Assembly: GCA_004028495.1 (NCBI GenBank)
Contig: MTKS01000001.1
Coordinates: 1 to 25,247, forward strand
DNA from: Candidatus Electrothrix marina
GTDB taxonomy: Bacteria > Desulfobacterota > Desulfobulbia > Desulfobulbales > Desulfobulbaceae
Length of the DNA: 25,247 nt
Direction of reading: 5' to 3'
Below are positions 16,433-23,071 of the stretch, in pieces. Both the position numbers and the translations under genes were made by a program. Within the stretch, counting starts at the first letter, position 1. Each line of letters starts with the position of its first letter. Under the pieces are notes generated by a model that saw only the letters and a program-made list of their open reading frames with translations, searched no databases and had not been told where the DNA came from.

Positions 16433-16522
16433 TTTTTCTCCTTTGAAAAAATTACCCGACACGAGTTGTCGAACAGGTAACTGCTTGTTTTAAATTTTTT
16501 AAAAAAGCGTCGGCGCTGGAGG

Positions 16523-16561
16523 TCATTATTAATGATCTCTGTTTACGGCGTACTGTAAACA
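16523..16561. promoter_or_regulatory. Palindromes in the chemoreceptor leader
   Basis: A perfect 13-base palindrome TCATTATTAATGA (16523-16535) and a hairpin TGTTTAC/GTAAACA (16540-16546 with 16555-16561) lie in the 172 bases between the CheW gene and the receptor gene. They could be an operator or an mRNA processing site. No convincing -35/-10 pair at normal spacing was found, so the function is open. Confidence 0.3.
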
Positions 16562-16604
16562 ATATAATAAAGATATATTTCCAAACAGGTCGTCGACTGA
16601 TTTT

Positions 16605-17141
16605 TTATTCCGCACCGCCCAGGGAGTTCGAATGTATTATTGCCGCAATATCAGGCAGAATAAATAATTCTTTCTCTCTTCGAAAAAGACCTCGGACAAA
16701 AACCGGGGCAAATCCCGCCTGTTTTGGATAAATAACTTCGCAGTCTGCGGGGATGTCTCCATTGATAATCTGATCCGAAACTTTGAGGACACAACGCTGA
16801 AGTACCTTTTCGGAATGAATATTTTCAGCACTCCCCGGTGACAGAGTATCGACTGTCCGTACAACCAAGTATCGTGCCCCCTCGTCTTTTCCTGACGAGC
16901 TCAGTCCGAAAAATCGAACAAGGTCCATTATCGGCAACACCTGTTCCCGCCATGCACAAAGACCGAGGAGATACTCTGACGCAAAGGGCACCGCTTGAAT
17001 TTCGGCTTTCGTCAACACCTCGTCAATCTGGCCGGCAGTAAAAAGCAAAACAGGTCTTCTCTCCTGAATCTCATCTGCATATAGGTACACGGAAACTGTT
17101 TTCGCCTTTACCCCGGCAGAACTTCTTTTCTTAACCGCCAT
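16605..17141 (-). CDS. CheW-domain coupling protein
   Basis: 178 residues, cytoplasmic. A CheW-like fold is indicated by the order of strands and by FTAGQIDEVLTKAEIQAVPFASEYLLGLCAWREQVLPIMDLVRFFG, the CheW core where I-x-x-V, P-x-x, G-L-x-x-W-R and P-V/I-x-D-L are conserved. It should bridge the receptor and CheA. ATG 17141 has GGGAG six bases upstream; the frame could start at 17201, but that would overlap the previous gene by 71 bases instead of 11. It sits between the degenerate CheW-like gene and the receptor, like the ChpC/PilI-type adaptors of Pil-Chp systems. Confidence 0.8.
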   Translation of the reverse strand: MAVKKRSSAGVKAKTVSVYLYADEIQERRPVLLFTAGQIDEVLTKAEIQAVPFASEYLLGLCAWREQVLPIMDLVRFFGLSSSGKDEGARYLVVRTVDTLSPGSAENIHSEKVLQRCVLKVSDQIINGDIPADCEVIYPKQAGFAPVFVRGLFRREKELFILPDIAAIIHSNSLGGAE

Positions 17142-17895
17142 GTTGTTCTCCCGGTTGAATCGGAGTGATACTTTCCTGACATCGAAGAGATATCTGATCA
17201 ATCAGATACTGGAGAACCGTATCACTCACGCCTTCCTGCTGCACCAGTCCCGGGGGGAGTTGATCCGCTGCAAGATGTTCAGCGCCGACCTTACCCTGCT
17301 TAAACTGAGCAATTGTCCAGGCCATAACGCGTTTAAAGGTTTCCTCATCCACCGACTTGGGTCTTTTTTTATTCTTCCTGATCCGCCTGTTCGGGGCTGC
17401 TGCTCCGGAATCATTTTTCGTTCCTTTTGCAGGCGGCCGAGCAGCGGAATCAACAGGGACAGGAGGTTGTGACCAATGCTCTGCGGCAAGGAGTCCGATA
17501 CCTTGGCCGAGCTGTCGGGCAACAGGAATAACCTGAGCAGGATCCAACAGCAGCACAACGAGATTCATACAGACCGCAACCTGGGGACATAACTGTTCAG
17601 CAAGTTCAGGCGAAGGAGGAGGCAAGCGGGTGGTTTGCTCAGGCAGTTCTATTTCGTCAATCACCTGATCAACCAGTAAAAAAAAGGTATTCTCTCCTTT
17701 ATGCAACTGAAGAAAAACCGAGCCGGGTTCCGGGTGTTCACAATGTTTCCGGGCAAGGAGAGAGCCGAGGTGAAATATCTCTCTTTCTTTGCCTGCTGTT
17801 TCATGGGGTAACATCCCGTGTCGGCGGGAGAGAATGTAACGGGCCTCAATCCCCAAAACAAAATTTCCCCCTTTTACCAAACAAACTTTTTTCAT
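17131..17895 (-). CDS. Degenerate CheW-like protein with C-terminal extension
   Basis: 254 residues. The N-terminal 145 residues fit a diverged CheW-like fold: MKKVCLVKGGNFVLGIEARYIL, then a loop, VFLQLHKGENTFFLLVDQVIDEIEL, and VVLLLDPAQVIP at the end, as in CheW C termini. The usual I-R-G-x-x-x-P-V-x-D segment is poorly preserved. A basic linker (residues 160-185) leads to a helical C-terminal extension of about 70 residues that I do not recognise. It lies 39 bases downstream of the CheA gene and overlaps the next CheW gene by 11 bases. A dedicated adaptor for this CheA is likely. There is no strong Shine-Dalgarno, so it may be translated by coupling. Confidence 0.65.
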   Translation of the reverse strand: MKKVCLVKGGNFVLGIEARYILSRRHGMLPHETAGKEREIFHLGSLLARKHCEHPEPGSVFLQLHKGENTFFLLVDQVIDEIELPEQTTRLPPPSPELAEQLCPQVAVCMNLVVLLLDPAQVIPVARQLGQGIGLLAAEHWSQPPVPVDSAARPPAKGTKNDSGAAAPNRRIRKNKKRPKSVDEETFKRVMAWTIAQFKQGKVGAEHLAADQLPPGLVQQEGVSDTVLQYLIDQISLRCQESITPIQPGEQHGG

Positions 17896-17934
17896 TTCTT
17901 ATAATCAGTAAGATTGCCGGTATAGACGGATTGG

Positions 17935-20900
17935 TTATACCTCTTCATCCGCTGTCTCCTTACGAATAAAACGAATGACCTCATCAGCCTTGAAGGGTTT
18001 TGTCATAAAGCCCCGTGCTCCCAATTCTCTTGCCTTTTCCTGATACTTGTCCGCGCTTCTTGACGTAAGCATGGCAACCGGTATATCACGCAGCTCAGGC
18101 TGGGCCTGCATGGTCTGCAAAACTTCAAAACCGTTCATTCGGGGCATCTCAACATCAAGCAGAATAAAATCCGGTTTTTCTTCACGTATTTTCTCTATAG
18201 CCTCAATGCCGTTCCGGGCTGCGACAGGAATCCACCCCTGCTGAGTAATGAAATTGGAAACCACTTTTCGCACACTGATAGAGTCGTCAACAACAAGAAT
18301 GCGCAAAGGTCCGCGTTCTTTAACAGGCCCAGCAGTAAACCTCTCGTCCGGCCTCTTGATCACGGAAGTCCATTTCCGGAGAAGTTCCTCCATCTGAAGA
18401 ATAGGAATCAGGTCGCCGTTACCCATAATGGTAACACCTGAAATACAGGGTACATTATGCAGATGTGTCCCCAGATCCTTAAAAACGATGTCCCTCTGGC
18501 CGACAAGCTGCTCACAGAGGACAGCAGCCCGTTTTCTTCCGGCATGCACAATAAGGAGGGCTTGATCGTCTTCAGCGAGATGTTCTTCAATATACCCCGT
18601 TCCTGTCTCGAATCCGGGTACTTCAGCAGGATGCAGGAGGGGCACGGTCTCTCCCTCAAAGGTATATTCTCGTCCTGTTTTTTCTTCGGGAGCGACCCTG
18701 GCAACACTCGCTACATCGTGCAAAGGAATAGCGTAAATCCGGGTTCCGAAACGGGCAAGAATAGCCGGCAGCTGAGCAACAGCCACCGGCAGACGCATAA
18801 TAAATTCCGTTCCCCGCCCTCGTTCGGAAATAAGTTCGATTGAGCCGTTCAGCTGGTCAATCGCATCGCGAACAACATCCATACCGACACCGCGACCGGC
18901 GATATTGGTTATTGATCCGGTGCTGGAGAAACCGTGCCTGAAGATCAGCTCGGCCAGTTCACTGTCGCTCATCAGGTTGATCCGGTCATTCGGGTACAAC
19001 TTCATTCCTTTAACCCGTATTGCCTCGTAATCCAGTCCTTTTCCGTCATCACTGACCCGGAGAGTACACAGCCCCCCCTTTCTAGTCGCCTGAATAGTGA
19101 CGGAGAGAGATTCCCAACCGGCCTTCTGAGGCAGACTTCCGCCGTGAGCCACAGCATTACGGAGAATATGCATAAGCGGGTCCGCCATAACATCCCAGAC
19201 ACGGGTATCCATCATGATGGATTCACCGTCAATGGTTAATCGCGACGGATGCCCGGTTGTACGCTCAGCCTCCCGGACAGTTCGGTGCATCCTGCTTGAC
19301 AGAGTTGAAAGAGGCGTCATACGGACACCTATCATTCTGTTTTGCAATTCTTTCAGTACCATGCCCTGTCGTTCAACAGTCTTCTGCCAGGCAACATTAT
19401 CCAAGGCATTCTGGGCCATGATGGAATCAAGGTCACTGACCGCCTCGCTCAGGGAACGAATCAGAATATTCAACTCCGAATATCTGTCCATCTCCAGCGG
19501 ATCAAAATCTTCTGTAATGCCGGAAGCTCGCAAATCATCCTGACTGCCGAGATGGGGTATCGAGGCCAGTTCGTACCCCGCCTCTAAGCTGGAGTTGATA
19601 TTTTTCAGACGCTGGAGGATCATGTCGAGTTCTTTCATCGTCCCGGACGTGGCATCCATAGAGTCCTCAAAACTGCTCAGATTAATGACCATGTCACCGC
19701 TCAGGCCGACCATCTGGTCAATTCTGTTGACATCTACACGCAGGGTTGCGCTCTTCCTGATTCGGCTTTGCCGGGCAGGAGCGGTCGTTGTCTTTTCCCC
19801 TGATACGTGATCGGAGGGCAAAGCGACATCCGTATCCTCGGCAGTCCCCTCATCGCTGTCATCCGTATCATCTGAGTCATCTATGGATAACTTGCCGATA
19901 TCTCCGGTTGTAATCCGGGTAAATGTACCCAGGACACCTTGCTGATCAGCACGAACAGAACAATTCGGATCCCGGACAAGCCGAACAAAAATATCTGCGC
20001 CTTCCTGCATTGCCTCCACAACTTCAGGATGTATGCTGCGTGCCTCATCATGCAACCAATCAAGAAAATCCTCGAAATTATGGCCCCAGGCCGCGACCTG
20101 TTCAATGCCGATGACTGCGGAGGCTCCCTTATTAATGGTATGTACTGAACGTCGAATAGAATGCAGCGAACTGCGTTTAAGATCTGAAAGTTTCGTCGCA
20201 CCGGAAATCGTCATGCCGAGATGATTCAGCTGTCGATCGATATTATCAAGATGCTCTTCTGCTTCCTCATGGAAGCATCGGAGGAGTTCTTCATCAATAT
20301 CTTCTTCAGCCGCCTGTTCGCCGAATCCGGATATCTCCGATAAAAATTCAACAGCAGCCTCAGTGCCGTCAGGAGTATCGACCGGTACTTCATCAAAGAA
20401 GTTATCCGCTCCCTCTCCGCCGTCCCGGCCTGTCTCGTCAGCGGTTTGCAGCTCTTCCGGCACCCCTTCTTCTTCCGGAAAAAAGGCTTGGTCTTCAGGT
20501 GAGCCGGACAGTCCCGCGACAACAGACCCTAAAAAATCATCCTCTTCATCAGCATCCTGAAGAAGGAGCTCGTCGTCCATCGCCTCTTCAACCGGTGCAA
20601 CAGATGAAGCAGGCGAAGCAAACTCATCAAAAAAGCTGTCCGCCTCTTCCGTTTCTTCACCGCAGTCCTCAATGAAAAAATCAGCTGCACTGTCCCGGCT
20701 CTCCCGGCTCGGATCCAAGGCATTATCCGCCTTGTCCAAAAGCAACGACGAAACGGTTTCCTCGCCCTTATCATTTTCGCCGGCCGCAGAGCCTGAAGAA
20801 AAGGCCTCGGTAATTTCCGCAAATGTTGCCGTGATTCGTTGTTTTTCTTTCTCGGCAGGGCGTGTCGGTTCCTCGGCAAGGGACGCCAGCAGGTCGGCTC

Positions 20901-21042
20901 CGTCCCGTAGAGCGGCAACAGCGGAAGGATCCAGCCTTCGCGCTTCATCATGCAGCCAATCAAGAAAATCCTCGAAATCATGTCCCCAGGCCGCTACCTG
21001 TTCTATACCGATCACAGCGGCCGCACCTTTAAGGGTATGCAC
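17935..21042 (-). CDS. Hybrid CheA kinase (ChpA/PilL-like), main part after a frameshift
   Basis: 1035 residues in this frame, which opens at a GTG lying inside the second Hpt domain (VHTLKGA, His at residue 2). Then come an acidic linker, a third Hpt at about 252-350 with HTINKGAS (His301), the CheA dimerisation domain (about 430-580), and a GHKL ATPase. The ATPase has an N box HILRNAVAHG (626-634), G1 DDGKG and G2 GRGVGMDVV. A CheW-like domain (about 745-890) follows, then a C-terminal receiver with VVDD, phosphorylatable D963 and K1015. It autophosphorylates on the Hpt histidines in response to the receptor and passes phosphate to its own receiver and the CheY proteins. The frame should continue the 21012-22001 frame; one missing base near 21073-21112 separates them. 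Joined, the protein would be about 1355 residues with three Hpt domains. Confidence 0.9.
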   Translation of the reverse strand: MHTLKGAAAVIGIEQVAAWGHDFEDFLDWLHDEARRLDPSAVAALRDGADLLASLAEEPTRPAEKEKQRITATFAEITEAFSSGSAAGENDKGEETVSSLLLDKADNALDPSRESRDSAADFFIEDCGEETEEADSFFDEFASPASSVAPVEEAMDDELLLQDADEEDDFLGSVVAGLSGSPEDQAFFPEEEGVPEELQTADETGRDGGEGADNFFDEVPVDTPDGTEAAVEFLSEISGFGEQAAEEDIDEELLRCFHEEAEEHLDNIDRQLNHLGMTISGATKLSDLKRSSLHSIRRSVHTINKGASAVIGIEQVAAWGHNFEDFLDWLHDEARSIHPEVVEAMQEGADIFVRLVRDPNCSVRADQQGVLGTFTRITTGDIGKLSIDDSDDTDDSDEGTAEDTDVALPSDHVSGEKTTTAPARQSRIRKSATLRVDVNRIDQMVGLSGDMVINLSSFEDSMDATSGTMKELDMILQRLKNINSSLEAGYELASIPHLGSQDDLRASGITEDFDPLEMDRYSELNILIRSLSEAVSDLDSIMAQNALDNVAWQKTVERQGMVLKELQNRMIGVRMTPLSTLSSRMHRTVREAERTTGHPSRLTIDGESIMMDTRVWDVMADPLMHILRNAVAHGGSLPQKAGWESLSVTIQATRKGGLCTLRVSDDGKGLDYEAIRVKGMKLYPNDRINLMSDSELAELIFRHGFSSTGSITNIAGRGVGMDVVRDAIDQLNGSIELISERGRGTEFIMRLPVAVAQLPAILARFGTRIYAIPLHDVASVARVAPEEKTGREYTFEGETVPLLHPAEVPGFETGTGYIEEHLAEDDQALLIVHAGRKRAAVLCEQLVGQRDIVFKDLGTHLHNVPCISGVTIMGNGDLIPILQMEELLRKWTSVIKRPDERFTAGPVKERGPLRILVVDDSISVRKVVSNFITQQGWIPVAARNGIEAIEKIREEKPDFILLDVEMPRMNGFEVLQTMQAQPELRDIPVAMLTSRSADKYQEKARELGARGFMTKPFKADEVIRFIRKETADEEV
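20041..20100 (-). repeat. Internal duplication in the CheA gene, copy in Hpt3
   Basis: This stretch matches 20941-21000 at exactly 900 bases offset with about six mismatches in 60. It encodes the helix after the Hpt histidine (AAWGH[DN]FEDFLDWLHDEAR). The similarity extends over the acidic linker and the preceding helix at the protein level, so a whole linker-Hpt module appears duplicated. Confidence 0.8.
20941..21000 (-). repeat. Internal duplication in the CheA gene, copy in Hpt2
   Basis: This is the partner of the repeat at 20041-20100. The two copies differ mostly at third codon positions, so both were under protein-level selection after duplication. Confidence 0.8.
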
Positions 21043-22001
21043 GGAACGACGAAGGGAGTGGAGCGTTTCCTGAGTGGACGGGGTGAGCGCGACCGAGTCG
21101 TGATCCGGACACCGAGATGGTTCAGGCAGTCATCAATATTTTCCAGATGTTCATCTGTTTCTTCACTGAAACATTGCAGCAGTTCCGGGTCTATTTCCTC
21201 CGCTTCGACATCCTCTCGGTCCGGCTGCTCCCCTTGCTCCGTTTCCCTTCCACCGCCAACGGCAAGTACCTCTTCAGGCATCTCGGACGATTCCGTAACA
21301 GAACCGAACAAGTCATCCTCTTCTTCCTCAATATCCTGAAGAAAAAGTTCGTCTTCCACATCCTCCTCTGTCGATGAGACAGATGAGAATATCTCATCGA
21401 AAATACTCTCGGTACCGGCATCTTCCGATGCTCCGATATCTTCCTTGGCAAAGAGATCGTCTGCACCGCCTTCGTCTGAATCAAGATCATTATTCAACGC
21501 ATCCGGTGCTGTTTCGAGGGCTGCCTCTTCTTCTGCGCTTTCCTCAAAGAGGATAGTTTCGGGATTGCAACTCTCCGGGCTTCCCTCAGCATCGCATGAT
21601 TCTACCGTGCTCTTACAAAGTTTTCCCTCAATTTCCGCAACGGTTCTCCGAAAGAGATCGCCTTCATCCGGCCTTCCGGCCCGCTGCATCATGCAGTAGC
21701 TGTCAATACGCCGGGTTGCATCTCCCAAAAGGGTAATGGTTTCATCGTCCAAAATCAGAGACGCTCCGAGAACGTTCTCCATCACTTTTTCCAGAACTTC
21801 ACCGATACCGCTCAAGTCGTCCAGGCCGACCATGGCGGCCGCCCCCTTGATGGTATGCGTTATCCGGTGCAGTTCCGCTAATGACGGTCTATGTGAGCGA
21901 TCCTGCTGCAGGGTCTGAAGGCAACGGCTCATATCGGGCAGGTATCCTTCCACCTCCCCGATAAATCCGGTCACGATTTCACTGCCCAAGCTGCTATTCA
22001 T
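21012..22001 (-). CDS. Hybrid CheA kinase, N-terminal part (Hpt1 and start of Hpt2) before a frameshift
   Basis: 329 residues. Hpt1 occupies the first 110, with ITHTIKGAAAMVG and the phosphorylatable His49. An acidic linker with clusters of Asp/Glu follows (about 130-270). The first helix of Hpt2 comes next, ELLQCFSEETDEHLENIDDCLNHLGVRI, and then the frame turns into an Arg/Pro/Ser-rich tail and stops. Comparison with the Hpt3 module places 47 bases where 48 are expected, so one base is missing between about 21073 and 21112; adding one restores LHSLRRSVHTLKG in the 17935-21042 frame. The ATG at 22001 has GGAGA seven bases upstream. Phosphotransfer from Hpt1 would need the kinase core, so the fragment alone is probably not functional. 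Confidence 0.85.
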   Translation of the reverse strand: MNSSLGSEIVTGFIGEVEGYLPDMSRCLQTLQQDRSHRPSLAELHRITHTIKGAAAMVGLDDLSGIGEVLEKVMENVLGASLILDDETITLLGDATRRIDSYCMMQRAGRPDEGDLFRRTVAEIEGKLCKSTVESCDAEGSPESCNPETILFEESAEEEAALETAPDALNNDLDSDEGGADDLFAKEDIGASEDAGTESIFDEIFSSVSSTEEDVEDELFLQDIEEEEDDLFGSVTESSEMPEEVLAVGGGRETEQGEQPDREDVEAEEIDPELLQCFSEETDEHLENIDDCLNHLGVRITTRSRSPRPLRKRSTPFVVPCIPLKVRPL

Positions 22002-22025
22002 CTACTCTCTCCGATCCACTTCTCA

Positions 22026-22613
22026 TTATATCCGTATAGATGAGAGCAATTGTTCACCGTCAAAAATCTGGACTGCTTCCTCTTGTTCACCGGAATGATA
22101 CACCGCTGAACCGGACAGGAAACCGGACAGAACAGTCTGCTCCGTTTTTTCCTCCCTCTCGGCACTCTCTTTTCTGTACAACATACGGGTTGCCGTGATA
22201 TGATCAACAACAACAGCAGTTTTTACCTCTCCGCTACGAATAATGATAACCGCACGTTTTTTTCTTCTGTTCGACCTTTTGGAAATATTGAAATAAAGTG
22301 CAATATCAACAACAGAGACTATTTCGCCGCGTATATTGGTCACCCCTTGAACCCACTCGGGCAAAAAAGGCAAAGGACGGACATTCTCCAGTTCTCCTAC
22401 CTCCGCAACCAGAGACAGAGGCAGAGCCAATCGCCTGTCACCAAGGTCGAAGCATATATGTCTCCCGATTTCCTGCTGTTTATCGTCAGAAGTACTTTTC
22501 AGGCCGTCGCCGTATTCCAGCACGGCCTCTGTTATTTCCTGATCAATATTGCGCAGCAATTCCGAAAGATCAGAAGAAGAGTCCACTCCGCCGCTCATAT
22601 CATTACCCATCAT
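22026..22613 (-). CDS. CheW-type coupling protein (PilI-like)
   Basis: 195 residues. An N-terminal 45-residue Ser/Asp-rich leader is followed by a full CheW domain: ICFDLGDRRLALPLSLVAEVGEL, LPEWVQGVTNIRGEIVSVVDIALYF, the classical N-[IL]-R-G-x-x-x-x-V-x-D core, and VVVDHITATRML. It couples the receptor to the CheA. It lies 24 bases upstream of the CheA gene. The start is ATG 22613 (a second ATG follows at once); the ribosome site is weak. Confidence 0.9.
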   Translation of the reverse strand: MMGNDMSGGVDSSSDLSELLRNIDQEITEAVLEYGDGLKSTSDDKQQEIGRHICFDLGDRRLALPLSLVAEVGELENVRPLPFLPEWVQGVTNIRGEIVSVVDIALYFNISKRSNRRKKRAVIIIRSGEVKTAVVVDHITATRMLYRKESAEREEKTEQTVLSGFLSGSAVYHSGEQEEAVQIFDGEQLLSSIRI

Positions 22614-22646
22614 TATCCATTGTCATTCTCGAACAACTCGAAAAAA

Positions 22647-23015
22647 TCAGGAGAGAAGCTGAGTTACCGCCTCCAGCACTTCGTCGGTATTAAAGGGTTT
22701 TGTCAGGTATACGTCAGCTCCCTGTTTTTTGCCCCAGAATTCATCCGACTTCTGATTTTTGCTGGTCAGCAGAATAATCGGAATATTCTCGAATTCGGGC
22801 ATGGATTTAATCTTCCTGCATGCCTGAAAACCATTCATTTTCGGCATCACAACGTCAAGAATAATCAGCTCAGGTTTTTCCGCCATAGCCATTTCCACAC
22901 CTGCCTCACCGTCCCCGGCAGTGACAACATCATATTCAGGCGTATTAAATACATCGGTTATCAGCTTAAGCTCTGTCGGACTGTCATCAACAATCAGTAA
23001 TTTTCTTGCGGACAT
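22647..23015 (-). CDS. CheY-like single-domain response regulator (PilG/PilH type)
   Basis: 122 residues and nothing but a receiver: acidic pocket VDD (10-11), phosphorylated D54 in LDVVMPKMNG, T84 and K106 in YLTKPF. The segment SDEFWGKKQGADVY resembles the W-G-x-[RK]-Q-G-A motif typical of PilG/PilH receivers. It should receive phosphate from the hybrid CheA. AAGGG stands seven bases before the ATG. It is placed between the large regulator and the CheW, within one operon. Confidence 0.93.
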   Translation of the reverse strand: MSARKLLIVDDSPTELKLITDVFNTPEYDVVTAGDGEAGVEMAMAEKPELIILDVVMPKMNGFQACRKIKSMPEFENIPIILLTSKNQKSDEFWGKKQGADVYLTKPFNTDEVLEAVTQLLS

Positions 23016-23071
23016 ATTTTCCCTTCTTTATTTTGTTTGAAAATCAATAAAAAATTACAGTTCCGTAACTG

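Noticed and set aside
15677..16480. 267-residue + strand open frame
   Set aside because: It lies opposite the chemoreceptor gene, with no domain or ribosome site; a shadow of a strongly coding - strand.
22200..23000. 266-residue + strand open frame
   Set aside because: Antisense to the CheW and CheY genes, both of which have clear family motifs.
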